A stretch of DNA of 64,000 nucleotides, taken from the NCBI RefSeq assembly GCF_000718325.1, contig NZ_JOFV01000017.1, positions 1 through 64,000 on the forward strand, in the 5' to 3' direction. A model generated the notes under the pieces. That model saw nothing but the letters and a program-made list of their open reading frames with translations. It ran no database searches and had not been told where the DNA came from. The translations under genes were made by a program, and so were the position numbers. The stretch comes from Oerskovia turbata (GTDB lineage: Bacteria; Actinomycetota; Actinomycetes; Actinomycetales; Cellulomonadaceae). Shown one piece after another: positions 19,594-28,277 of the stretch; position 1 is the stretch's first letter; each line of letters opens with the position of its first letter.

Positions 19594-20499
19594 TCAGCCC
19601 AGCTCGATCGCCGCCGCTGCTGCGACCATCTCGTCGATGACCGCGTTCACGACGGGCCGGGGCTCGTGCCGGGTGGCCCGGTGCCGCGCGACGAGGCGTC
19701 GCGATCCGAGGCCCGGCAGCGGGACGACCGTGACGCCGTCGGGCATCTCGCCCTGGACGGCGAGCGCGGGGAGCATCGCGACGCCCTGTCCGGCCGCGAC
19801 GAGGGCGAGCGCCACGTCGAAGTCGTAGTAGGAGTGGCGCGTGCGGAGCGTCGTGCCGAGCGTGCGCGAGAGGCGGCGCAGGGCGCGGGCGGCGGCCGTG
19901 CTGGGCTCGGGGCCGAGCCAGACGGCGTCGCGCACGTCGTCGAGGCGTGCGGGCGTCGGGAACGTCACGGGCACGACGACGCGCCACGGCTCGTCGAGCA
20001 GCGGGACCTCGCGCATGCCGCGTGGCGCGGGGGAGTCCGCGTCCTCGTCGCGTTCGAGGAGGACGACGTCGAGGTCTCCGCTGCGCAGGAGCCGCAGGGC
20101 CTCCGCGGGCTCGAGCTCCTGGACGTCGAGCTCGACGCCGGGGTAGCGCGACTCGAGCGACGTGAACGTGGGTCCGACGACCGCGCGGATCGCCGTCTGG
20201 AACGATCCGACCGACACCGTCCCCGTCATCTCCTCGCTCATCGCGACGATGGCCTTGCGGGCCTCGACCATCTCGGACTCGATGCGTTCGGCGGCCTCGG
20301 CGAGGATGCGGCCGGCGGGTGTCAGGGTCACGCCACGGGGCCCGCGGTCGAGGACCTGGACCTTCTCCTCGGCCTCCAGACGCGCTATTTGCTGAGACAC
20401 GGCAGAGGGCGTCACGTGCAGCAGGTCGGCTGCTGCCAGGACACCTCCGGACCGGTGCACGGCAAGCAGGAAACCAAGTCTTCGTGGGTCCGTGGCCAT
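19594..20499 (-). CDS. LysR-family transcription regulator
   Basis: 301 residues. The N-terminal winged HTH is typical (RLGFLLAVHRSGGVLAAADL, TPSAVSQQIARLE). A linker helix and a periplasmic-binding-protein-like effector domain follow, with TGTVSVGSFQTAIRAVVGP and the LLRSGDLDVVLLERD segment. The effector is unknown. It is divergent from a small membrane protein gene at 20695 and probably regulates it and itself through the sites at 20531-20570. Confidence 0.9.
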   Translation of the reverse strand: MATDPRRLGFLLAVHRSGGVLAAADLLHVTPSAVSQQIARLEAEEKVQVLDRGPRGVTLTPAGRILAEAAERIESEMVEARKAIVAMSEEMTGTVSVGSFQTAIRAVVGPTFTSLESRYPGVELDVQELEPAEALRLLRSGDLDVVLLERDEDADSPAPRGMREVPLLDEPWRVVVPVTFPTPARLDDVRDAVWLGPEPSTAAARALRRLSRTLGTTLRTRHSYYDFDVALALVAAGQGVAMLPALAVQGEMPDGVTVVPLPGLGSRRLVARHRATRHEPRPVVNAVIDEMVAAAAAIELG

Positions 20500-20530
20500 G
20501 TAGAGATGCTAAACGGCCACGTCAGAGTTC

Positions 20531-20570
20531 TTCAATTGTGCTGAATGATTTTCGGGGTCACACTTGTGAC
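20531..20570. promoter_or_regulatory. Probable LysR box and adjacent palindrome
   Basis: TTCA-N7-TGAA (20531-20545) fits the T-N11-A LysR box and lies 32 bp upstream of the LysR start. Twelve bp further is the perfect palindrome GTCACACTTGTGAC (20557-20570). Both sit in the divergent spacer 20500-20694. Confidence 0.5.
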
Positions 20571-20694
20571 GTGGCGCCGGCTGGTCCTCCTCAAAAGGGG
20601 CTGGCGCCCACAATCCACCTGGTCGCTGCAGCGTCGCAGCTCCCACCAGGACCCCCCTCCCCGATCCCTTCATGACCCCTGCCCGGAGACCGCC

Positions 20695-21036
20695 ATGTCC
20701 GCTTCCCCCGCCCTCGTCGACCTGGTCGTGACCCCGCTCGGATGGATCGGCGCGATCGCAGCCGTCACGGCGTACGCGATGGTCACCCGGGGACGCTGGT
20801 CGGGCGACTCGCTGCGGTTCCAGCTCACGAACTTCGTGGGCGCGGGCCTCATGTGCCTGGTCGCCGCGGTCAACGGCGTGTGGCCCTCGGCCGTCGCGAA
20901 CGTGGTGTGGATCGTCATCGGCGGTCAGGCCATCCTGGTGCTCGTCAAGGCCCGACGGCGCCGCGCGACCGAGGCCGTCGTCGTCCCGCTCGAGGTGCCC
21001 GCCGCGCACGCGCGCGCCGTCGACCTGGCGGCCTGA
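20695..21036 (+). CDS. Small membrane protein, CBU_0592-like
   Basis: 113 residues starting MSASPALVDLVVTPLGWIG. Three hydrophobic segments are present (about 9-30, 40-60 and 65-84), followed by a basic patch KARRRRATEA. The motif GDSLRFQLTNFVGAGLMCLVA fits the CBU_0592-like domain of unknown function. GGAG precedes ATG 20695. It is divergent from the LysR gene and so may be its target. Confidence 0.7.
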   Translation: MSASPALVDLVVTPLGWIGAIAAVTAYAMVTRGRWSGDSLRFQLTNFVGAGLMCLVAAVNGVWPSAVANVVWIVIGGQAILVLVKARRRRATEAVVVPLEVPAAHARAVDLAA

Positions 21037-21043
21037 CCGTTCC

Positions 21044-22237
21044 TCACACCCGCCGGTAGCCCGCCGCCCGCCACGCGACGATCCGGTCCACGGCCTCGGC
21101 CACGACCCCTGGTGCGGCGGCGAACGACAACCGCACCCACTCGTGGCCGCGCACGCCGTCGAAGTCCGTGCCCGGGGTGAGCGCGACCCCCGTGTCGGCG
21201 AGCAGCCGCTCGCACCACGCGACCGAGTCCATCCCCGACTCCGCGACGTTCGCGTAGACGTAGAACGCGCCGTCGGCCGGGGCGACCGGGTCCCAGCCCA
21301 GGTCGGCGAGCCGGTCGAGCACGAGCGCGCGCGAGTCCGCGTACCGGGCGACGTTCGCGAGCGCGGCCGCATACCCCTCGGCGGACAGCGCTGCGACGCC
21401 CGCGTGCTGCGCGAGGGCGGGCGGGCTCAGCGCGATGTTGCCCGCGAGCGCGTCGACCGGGGCCACGAGGTCCTCGGGCAGCACGAGCCACCCGAGCCGC
21501 CACCCGGTCATGGCCCAGTACTTGGAGAACGAGTTCACGACGACCGCGCCGTCGTCGAGGTACTGCGCCGCAGTCGCCGTCTCCCCGGCCTCCGACGCAG
21601 GGTCGGCGTAGACGATGCCGTGGTAGATCTCGTCGCTGATCAGGCGCACGTCGTGGTCGGCGCACCAGGCCGCGAGCTCCGCGAGGTCGGACGGCGGGAT
21701 CATCGTCCCGGTCGGGTTCGCCGGGCTCGCGACGACGAGGCCGTCGAGGCCGCCCCCGTAGTACGCCTCCATGAGCTGGGAGACCGTGGGCTGGTAGCGG
21801 GTCTCCGGGCCGCAGTCGAGCTCGACGACCTCGCACCCCAGGGCCGTGAGGATGTTCCGGTACGCGGGGTACCCGGGGCGGGCCAGCGCGACGCGGTCGC
21901 CGGCGTCGAACGCGGCGAGGAACGCGAGCACGAAGCCGCCCGACGACCCCGTGGTCACCGCGACGCGCGACGGGTCGACGTGCACGCCGTAGGTACGCGC
22001 ATAGTGCTCCGCGACGGCCTGGCGCAGCGCGGGCACGCCCAGCGCCTCGGTGTAGCCCAGGTCCCCCGACTCGAGCAGCTCGATCGCCCGGCGCCGCACG
22101 ACGTCGGACGCCCCCGTCGCGGGTTCCCCGGCGCACAGGTTGAGGACCGACTCGCCGGCGTCGCGGCGCGCGTTCGCCGCGGCGAGGACCTCCATGACGG
22201 CGAACGGGGGGACGTGCGACCTGCGCGAGACCTTCAT
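21044..22237 (-). CDS. Class I/II pyridoxal-phosphate aminotransferase
   Basis: 397 residues. The PLP-binding lysine lies in VVNSFSKYWAMTGWRLGWLV. Other fold-type I landmarks are LCAGEPATGASDVV, GYTEALGVPALRQAVAEHY, VASPANPTGTMIPP, LISDEIYHG and the substrate Arg in EWVRLSFAAAP. This is close to the aspartate/valine-type aminotransferases of actinobacteria, but the exact substrate cannot be read. It ends 7 bp from the convergent small membrane gene. Confidence 0.9.
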   Translation of the reverse strand: MKVSRRSHVPPFAVMEVLAAANARRDAGESVLNLCAGEPATGASDVVRRRAIELLESGDLGYTEALGVPALRQAVAEHYARTYGVHVDPSRVAVTTGSSGGFVLAFLAAFDAGDRVALARPGYPAYRNILTALGCEVVELDCGPETRYQPTVSQLMEAYYGGGLDGLVVASPANPTGTMIPPSDLAELAAWCADHDVRLISDEIYHGIVYADPASEAGETATAAQYLDDGAVVVNSFSKYWAMTGWRLGWLVLPEDLVAPVDALAGNIALSPPALAQHAGVAALSAEGYAAALANVARYADSRALVLDRLADLGWDPVAPADGAFYVYANVAESGMDSVAWCERLLADTGVALTPGTDFDGVRGHEWVRLSFAAAPGVVAEAVDRIVAWRAAGYRRV

Positions 22238-22420
22238 GAGGCCATCATGCCCGGGATTCCGGGCCTCGTGGGCCCCGCCGAGCCCCGGGTGAACTGTGTA
22301 GTTCCGGTGACGGCGCGAGTCCTGGAAGGAAACCGCGCCAGAAGTTCCGTAACCTGGCACGGTCCCGGTCGTCGCACGACCGGGCACGACGTCCCGCAGG
22401 TCACGATCGAGAGGCGAGCA

Positions 22421-22732
22421 GTGCCGGAGCACACGACGCAAGGGGGAGTCCGCATCGACGACTCCGAACCTCGATGGACGATGTGGGGCGAGGTCGACGC
22501 CGCGGTCCAGGACCGCTCCGAGGGCGACCTCGTCCGTTCGCTCGAGCGCGCCGACGGCCCCGTGACGATCGACCTGTCCGACGTCACCTTCATGGACTCG
22601 GGCGGGCTGCGGCTGCTGTACCTGTCCCTCCTGGCCGGCGGCGAGGCCCCGGTCCTGGTCGGCGTCCCGGAACGCATCAAGGACCTGCTCGAGATCAGCG
22701 GCGTCCTCGCACGGTTCACGCTCGTCGACTGA
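22421..22732 (+). CDS. STAS-domain anti-sigma factor antagonist (RsbV-like)
   Basis: 103 residues from GTG 22421 (GAGAGGCGA upstream). The STAS core VTIDLSDVTFMDSGGLRLLY contains the phosphorylatable Ser in DSGG. RsbV-type proteins bind the HATPase kinase when dephosphorylated and free the sigma factor. The next gene (22820) is such a kinase. The convergent gene at 25642 encodes a PP2C phosphatase with a phytochrome sensor, so all three parts of a partner switch lie together. Confidence 0.85.
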   Translation: MPEHTTQGGVRIDDSEPRWTMWGEVDAAVQDRSEGDLVRSLERADGPVTIDLSDVTFMDSGGLRLLYLSLLAGGEAPVLVGVPERIKDLLEISGVLARFTLVD

Positions 22733-22819
22733 CCACTTCCCGGCGCACCGGCCACCACCCCCGGCCGCGTCGTCGACCCCTTCCCACCGCACACCCCCAG
22801 GACCCATCGGAGGAAACTC

Positions 22820-23290
22820 ATGGACACCTCGATCGCCTCGTCCCGTCCGCCCGAGAGCTTCCACGTGGTCCGCGTCTGGCAGCTCGACTCGATCGACGAG
22901 CTCTCGACGCTGCGCACCTCGCTCCACCTCGAGCTGACGGGGCGCCCGCTCGCCCCGGACGGCGCCCTGGCCGAGGTCCCCGAGAAGATCGTGCTCGTCG
23001 CGAGCGAGCTCGCGACCAACGCGCTGCGCCACGGTCGCCCGCCGACGACGGTCCAGCTCCTGACCGACGGCGACGAGTACATCATCGACGTGATCGACCA
23101 GGACACGAGCCGGGCCCCCGTGGTCGCGGCCCCGCGCCTGCCCGGGGACGGCGGGTTCGGGCTCGTGCTCGCGCAGCGGATCGCCCTGGACGTGGGCTGG
23201 TTCGTCGAGGACGGCAAGCACGTCTGGGCGAGGCTGGGTGTGCCGCGCGAGGCGGTCGCCCCGCCCCTACCCGCTGCGGCGGTCCCCTGA
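22820..23290 (+). CDS. HATPase anti-sigma regulatory factor (RsbW-like Ser kinase)
   Basis: 156 residues. The GHKL ATP-binding motifs are visible: N-box VLVASELATNALRHGRPP, G1 DVIDQDTS and G2 GDGGFGLVLAQRIA. In the partner-switch scheme this protein phosphorylates the STAS antagonist and sequesters a sigma factor or another target. Its start is 87 bp after the STAS gene. Its 3' end overlaps the convergent phytochrome gene by 24 bp. No sigma factor gene is in the window. Confidence 0.85.
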   Translation: MDTSIASSRPPESFHVVRVWQLDSIDELSTLRTSLHLELTGRPLAPDGALAEVPEKIVLVASELATNALRHGRPPTTVQLLTDGDEYIIDVIDQDTSRAPVVAAPRLPGDGGFGLVLAQRIALDVGWFVEDGKHVWARLGVPREAVAPPLPAAAVP

Positions 23291-25642
23291 CCGCTCGCTC
23301 CACCCGAGGGCCGGTCTGCGCGAGGCGCAGGTCGGCCCTCGGCCGTGGTCGGCCTCGTCGTCCCCCTCGTCCTCTGTCCGACGGCGCAGCACCAGCAGCG
23401 TCGCGTCGTCCTCCGACGTAGGGTCCCGAGTCTCGCGCAGCACTGCGTCGACGTCGCCGACGTGCTCGGCGAACGTCCCGGCGAGCCGGCGCAACCCCAC
23501 CTTGAGCGACTCGTCGCGGCGCTCGAAGAGCCCGTCGCTGTAGAGCACGAGGGCACCGCCGGGCGCGACCGACGTGGTCCCGGCCTCGAACCGCAGCGCA
23601 CCCAGGCCGAGCGGCGGACCGCCCAGCAGGCGCCCCCAGACGACGCCCTCGCCCGGCACGAGGAAGAAGGGCGGCGGGTGACCCGCCGTCACGTACTCGA
23701 CCGAGCCCTCGTCGAGGTCGACGACCGCGACGACGAGCGTCGCGACCTGCCCCGGCATCGTCCATCGCACGGTCTCGGCGACCTGCTCGACGGCCCCGCG
23801 CGCGGTCCCGGCCTGCACCAGGGCGGCGCGCAACGTGTTGCGGAGCTGCCCCATCGAGGCGGCAGCCTGGAGCCCGTGGCCCGTGACGTCCCCGACGACG
23901 AGCCCGAGCGACCCCGAGGGCAGGCGCAGCGCGTCGTACCAGTCGCCGCCGACGAAACCGCCGCCCGCCGGCTCGTACCGCGCGGTGACGGTCCAGCCCG
24001 GTGTGTCCGGGAGCGACGCGGGGAGCAGGCTTCGCTGCAGGGCCTCGGCCGCACGCACGTCCCGGCGCCCTGCCAGGTAGAGCGCCTCGACGAGGTGGCT
24101 GCGCAGGGCTCCGGCCGTCTCGACGGCCTCCTCGGCCCAGGGTTCGCTGTGCCCGCTCACGACTTCGCGCCAGCGCTCGAACGACTTACGAGGGCTGAGC
24201 CGGACCGTGTCGCCCTCGCTGCGTGCGATGGCCTTGTTGTGCGGGTCGCCGCCCCAGTCGACGCTGCGCAGCACCTCGTCGCGCAGCCAGAGCACGACCT
24301 GACCGTCGTTGAGGTGCGCGCCCAGCACCCCCGCGACGTCGGGCAGGCGCTCCGCGAGGTCCGGGGCGGCCACGCGCAGGGAGTCGATCGCCACGACCTC
24401 GTCGTCCGCGGCCGCGAGACGGTCCGCGAACCACCCGGCGAGCAGCGCGACCCCCGCGTCGTCGGGCACGTGCCCGACCGAGGCCGAGCGGCCCTCCGCG
24501 ACGACCACGGCCCCGTCGGCGCCCACGAGGTCGAGCAGCCGGCCGTCGGCCGTGAGCGCCTCGACGAGCGACGTGTCCTCGTCGCGGCTGTCCGCGACGA
24601 GGCCCGCGAGCAGGCGCGCCGACGCACGCGACGCGGCCAGGCGGTCCTCCTCGCTCTGCGCGACGAGCAGCACCGACAGCGCGGCCCCCAGGAACTCCGC
24701 GGCCGCGCGCACCGCGTACGGCGGGTGGTGCGGCCCCGCGTAGTGGTGGCACGCGATGAGGCCCCAGAGCTTCCCGTCGCGCAGCAGCGAGATCGACATC
24801 GACGCGCCCACACCCATGTTCGCGAGGTACTCGAGGTGGATCGGGGAGACGCTGCGCAGCGTCGAGAAGGTGAGGTCGAGCGGCTGCCCCGTGGTCGGGA
24901 GGGCGGTCGGGACGACGTCGCACGGCACGTAGCCCACGTCGTCGATCAACCGGATCCAGTTCTTCTCGTACAGCGCGCGGGCCTGGCGCGGGATGTCCGT
25001 CGCGGGGTAGTGCAGCCCGTAGAACGAGTTGAGGTCCTCACGCTTGGCCTCGGCGACGACCTCGCCGTTGTGGTCGGCGTCGAAGCGGTAGATCATCACG
25101 CGGTCGAAGCCCGTCAGGTGCCGCACGTGCTGCGCCGCGTTCCCGAGCAGCGCGGGCAGCGTCGCGGCCCGGTCGAGGTCTGCGAGCGCCGCGCGCACGG
25201 CTTGGTACGTGTTGGGGAAGCTGAGGGGGCGCACGACGGCGGGCTCGAGCTCGATCACGACGACGGGCTCGGCGCCGTCCGGCAGCGGCGGGCGGTGCAG
25301 GATCGCGTCGGTCGCGACGTCGCGGGCTGCCCCTGTGCGGATCTCGACGGGGTTGTGCGGCGCGAGGTCGGGGTGCTGCGCGACGTGCGTGAGGAGTCTC
25401 GCGCCGTCGTCGGCGCCGAGGACGTCGGCCAGGTGGGCGCCGAGCGCGTCCTCCACGGCCGACCCCAGGACCTCGTGCACGGTGGTCGAGCACTGCAGCA
25501 CGCGCCCGTCGGACTCCCGTACCACGAGGAGGACGCCCCGGGGCTGGATCCGTCCGGGGACGTGGATGGGCTCGCGCGCGCAGTTCTCGAGGTCGATCGC
25601 CTCGGCCGGGCTGAGAAGCTCCTCGTCGGTGCTCTGTGTCAT
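23267..25642 (-). CDS. Bacteriophytochrome with PP2C/SpoIIE phosphatase output
   Basis: 791 residues from ATG 25642 (CTGGAG upstream). A PAS domain (about 20-125) opens with NCAREPIHVPGRIQPRG, in which Cys21 is at the biliverdin-attachment position. The GAF domain (about 140-310) has FYGLHYPATDIPRQARALYE and the chromophore-pocket GLIACHHYAGPHH. The PHY domain (about 325-510) has the tongue sequences WGGDPHNKA and LSPRKSFERWREVV. The output (about 560-765) is a PP2C-type phosphatase: GGGFVGGDWYDALRLPSG, VVGDVTGHGLQAA, GHPPPFFL and LVLYSDGLFERRD, with the metal-binding Asp residues in place. It should dephosphorylate the STAS protein in a red/far-red light-dependent way. No heme oxygenase gene for biliverdin synthesis is seen nearby. 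Confidence 0.9.
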   Translation of the reverse strand: MTQSTDEELLSPAEAIDLENCAREPIHVPGRIQPRGVLLVVRESDGRVLQCSTTVHEVLGSAVEDALGAHLADVLGADDGARLLTHVAQHPDLAPHNPVEIRTGAARDVATDAILHRPPLPDGAEPVVVIELEPAVVRPLSFPNTYQAVRAALADLDRAATLPALLGNAAQHVRHLTGFDRVMIYRFDADHNGEVVAEAKREDLNSFYGLHYPATDIPRQARALYEKNWIRLIDDVGYVPCDVVPTALPTTGQPLDLTFSTLRSVSPIHLEYLANMGVGASMSISLLRDGKLWGLIACHHYAGPHHPPYAVRAAAEFLGAALSVLLVAQSEEDRLAASRASARLLAGLVADSRDEDTSLVEALTADGRLLDLVGADGAVVVAEGRSASVGHVPDDAGVALLAGWFADRLAAADDEVVAIDSLRVAAPDLAERLPDVAGVLGAHLNDGQVVLWLRDEVLRSVDWGGDPHNKAIARSEGDTVRLSPRKSFERWREVVSGHSEPWAEEAVETAGALRSHLVEALYLAGRRDVRAAEALQRSLLPASLPDTPGWTVTARYEPAGGGFVGGDWYDALRLPSGSLGLVVGDVTGHGLQAAASMGQLRNTLRAALVQAGTARGAVEQVAETVRWTMPGQVATLVVAVVDLDEGSVEYVTAGHPPPFFLVPGEGVVWGRLLGGPPLGLGALRFEAGTTSVAPGGALVLYSDGLFERRDESLKVGLRRLAGTFAEHVGDVDAVLRETRDPTSEDDATLLVLRRRTEDEGDDEADHGRGPTCASRRPALGWSERSGDRRSG

Positions 25643-25827
25643 GTGCACTCCAGCTCCCGCAAGGTGCGGGCCGTTCACGGCAGCGGACTGCCGACCAGGT
25701 CCCAGCGGGCTTCATCACCGGGAACGAGCACGCCCGTCAGGAAATGCACGGGTGGCCCAGCGTACAACGCCCGCGATCGGCGAGGATGGGAGGAGTGCCC
25801 GTCGAGCGACGACCGTGGGAGGACCCG

Positions 25828-26538
25828 ATGACCGAGGACGACCCGGTGCGCCGGGCCGCGCAGTACCGCGTGGACCGCGAGACCGCGCGCGAGGCGGCGG
25901 AGGCTTCGGCCGCTGCGGGTGCCCCGTCGGACGGCGAGGGCACGGACGGCGGGGGCACGACCGACGGTGACGGCGCCGCGCGCCCGCGGCTCCCGCTCGA
26001 GAACCGCGGCCAGTGGGTCGACGAGCTGGTCCGCCAGGCCATGGCCCGCGGCGAGTTCGACGACCTGCCGCTCGCGGGCAAGCCCATCCCGGGCCTGGGC
26101 GCCCGGTACGACCCCGACTGGTGGCTCAAGAACCTCGTCGAGCGCGAGCAGATCACGGGCATCCTGCCGCCGGCGCAGCTGCGGGCCGACGACGCCCGGC
26201 TGCGCGACGACCTCGACCGCCAGCTCTCCGAGGAGTCGGTGCGGGAGGTCCTCGCCGAGTTCAACGCACGCGTGGTCGACGCGCGGCGCCAGCTCCTGGG
26301 CGGCCCGCCCGTGGTCACGCCCCTGCGGGACGTCGAGGAGGAGGTGTCGCTCTGGCACGGACGGCGGGCGGCACGCAGCGCTGCGTCGTCCTCCGGCCCG
26401 ACGGCGCAGCGCACCTCCCGGGACGGCTCGCCCCGGGACCGCTCGCCCCGGGCGGGCGACGGCTCGGACGCGACGGGTACGCGACGGTGGTGGCGCCGTC
26501 GGCGGGGCGGACCGGCGGACGGCACCGAGGCGACCTGA
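25828..26538 (+). CDS. DUF1992 (DnaJ homologue subfamily C member 28-like) protein
   Basis: 236 residues; GGGAGG lies 6 nt before ATG 25828. A variable Gly/Asp-rich N-terminus leads to the conserved DUF1992 core at about residues 58-165: QWVDELVRQAMARGEFDDLP, GKPIPGLGARYDPDWWLKNL and REQITGILPP. The C-terminus is Arg-rich and disordered. The molecular role of the family is not established. It may be co-transcribed with the hydrolase 52 bp downstream. Confidence 0.85.
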   Translation: MTEDDPVRRAAQYRVDRETAREAAEASAAAGAPSDGEGTDGGGTTDGDGAARPRLPLENRGQWVDELVRQAMARGEFDDLPLAGKPIPGLGARYDPDWWLKNLVEREQITGILPPAQLRADDARLRDDLDRQLSEESVREVLAEFNARVVDARRQLLGGPPVVTPLRDVEEEVSLWHGRRAARSAASSSGPTAQRTSRDGSPRDRSPRAGDGSDATGTRRWWRRRRGGPADGTEAT

Positions 26539-26589
26539 ACCACCCGCTCCCGGCGCGCGCGCCCACCCACCGGCTCCTACCCTCGGGAC

Positions 26590-27660
26590 ATGCCCGAACC
26601 TCACGCCCCGACCGCCGAGACGACGGGCTGGGTACCCGACGTCCTCGACGGGTTCGAGCAGCTCACCCTGCCCCTCGACCCCGACGACGAGGGCGAGGTC
26701 GTCGCGACGCTGGTGCGACGCCGTCGGGGCGCAGAGGACGACGAAGCCGGCACCGCGCTCCCCGGGGGACCACACCCCGCAGGCGTGCCCGACCGTGGGA
26801 TCGACGTCCTGTACGTGCACGGCTGGTCCGACTACTTCTTCCAGACCGGGCTCGCGGACTTCTGGGAGGCGCAGGGCGCACGGTTCTTCGCGCTCGACCT
26901 GCGCAAGTACGGCCGCAGCCTGCGCCCGGGCCAGACCCCCGGGTTCGTGACGGACCTCCTGACCTACGACGAGGACATCGAGGCCGCGCTCGCCGCGACG
27001 GGGCACGGCGTCCTGACCGCCGACCCCGTGATGCGCAAGCGTGCCCTGCTCCTCATGGGCCACTCCACGGGCGGGCTCACGCTGAGCCTGTGGACCGCGC
27101 GCCACCAGGGACGTGTCGCAGGGCTCGTCCTCAACAGCCCGTGGCTCGAGTTCCAGGCGCGCGACATCGGGCGCAAGGTGCTCGCCCCCGCGATCACGCT
27201 CCGGGCCCGGCTCGACCCCCGCGTCCCCCTGCCGCAGGTCGACCTCGGCTTCTACACGCGGTCCGTGTCCAGGACGCTCGACGGCGAGTGGGACTACGAC
27301 CTCACGTGGCGGCCCGTGCGCGGGTTCGTCGTGCACGGCGGGTGGCTCGCCGCGATCCTGCGCGGGCAGGCCGCGGTCGAGCTGGGGCTCGGGATCCGCG
27401 TACCCGTGCTCGTGCTGCTGTCCACGAGCAGCACGCTCCTGCCCCGGTGGACCCCCGAGATGATGCACAGCGACACCGCGCTCGACGTCGTCGGGATCGC
27501 ACGGCGGTCGACCGACCTCGGGAGCCTCGTCGTGCTCGCCCGCATCGAGGGTGCGCTGCACGACGTCGTGCTCTCGGCCGCTCCCGTCCGGGCAGCGGCC
27601 TACGCGCAGATCGCGACATGGGTGCGCGGGTACGTGCCCGGGGCGGGGCCTCAGGCCTGA
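26590..27660 (+). CDS. Alpha/beta hydrolase (serine-aminopeptidase / lysophospholipase-like)
   Basis: 356 residues. The nucleophile elbow is GHSTGGLTLSL and the oxyanion region is YVHGWSDYFFQTGLADFWEA. Other landmarks are FFALDLRKYGRSLRPG and a late His in IEGALHDVVLSAAP. This is close to the S33-like hydrolases and monoacylglycerol lipases of actinobacteria. There is no signal peptide, so it acts in the cytoplasm on an unknown ester. Its 3' end overlaps the phosphatase gene by 10 bp. Confidence 0.85.
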   Translation: MPEPHAPTAETTGWVPDVLDGFEQLTLPLDPDDEGEVVATLVRRRRGAEDDEAGTALPGGPHPAGVPDRGIDVLYVHGWSDYFFQTGLADFWEAQGARFFALDLRKYGRSLRPGQTPGFVTDLLTYDEDIEAALAATGHGVLTADPVMRKRALLLMGHSTGGLTLSLWTARHQGRVAGLVLNSPWLEFQARDIGRKVLAPAITLRARLDPRVPLPQVDLGFYTRSVSRTLDGEWDYDLTWRPVRGFVVHGGWLAAILRGQAAVELGLGIRVPVLVLLSTSSTLLPRWTPEMMHSDTALDVVGIARRSTDLGSLVVLARIEGALHDVVLSAAPVRAAAYAQIATWVRGYVPGAGPQA

Positions 27661-28208
27661 CGTCGCGCGAGCTCCCCGCGGACGAGGTCGACCACGCCGT
27701 CCGCGGCGGCCTCGACCTGCGCCAGGCAGTCCTCGAAGTCCTGCATGCCGCCGTACCAGGGGTCGTCGATGTCGAGCAGGTGCTCGTCGCGCTCGGCCCG
27801 CTCGGCCGGCACGACGGGCGCGGCCGGGTCGAACGTCCGGTACATGCGCACGTTCCCGTCGCCGTGCATCCGGCGCAGGGCGCGCGCGTGCTGCGACGTC
27901 ATGGCCAGCACCAGGTCGCGGGACACGAGGTCGCTCGCACGGACCTGGCGGGCCCGATGGCCGTCGCCCGTGTCGTACCCGTGCTCGGCCAGGACCCGAC
28001 GCGCGCGGCGGTCCACCGGGTTGCCGTGCTCCTCCGCGCTGATGCCCGTCGAGTCCACGACCACACGCCCGCCCAGCCCCGCGGCCTCGAACCGGTCGCG
28101 CAGCACGATCTCCGCCATGGGTGAGCGGCAGATGTTGCCCGTGCAGACCGTCATCACGCGGTAGGGGCCGTGGGCGGGGTCGGGGGTCGCGTCCTGGGGA
28201 GTCGTCAC
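27651..28208 (-). CDS. Low-molecular-weight protein tyrosine phosphatase
   Basis: 185 residues from GTG 28208. The P-loop CTGNICRSPMAE (CX5R) is at about residues 22-33, and the general-acid Asp lies in IDDPWYGG. The family usually has 150-165 residues; this one has an extra N-terminus. Such enzymes dephosphorylate tyrosines on wall or capsule enzymes. It is convergent with the hydrolase gene and divergent from the NmrA-like gene. Confidence 0.9.
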   Translation of the reverse strand: MTTPQDATPDPAHGPYRVMTVCTGNICRSPMAEIVLRDRFEAAGLGGRVVVDSTGISAEEHGNPVDRRARRVLAEHGYDTGDGHRARQVRASDLVSRDLVLAMTSQHARALRRMHGDGNVRMYRTFDPAAPVVPAERAERDEHLLDIDDPWYGGMQDFEDCLAQVEAAADGVVDLVRGELARRQA

Positions 28209-28277
28209 CCGACCAGTCTGCCCGAGCCGCGCGCCCGCCCCCGGGCACTTCCCGCGCGCCCGGCCTACCGTGGACGC

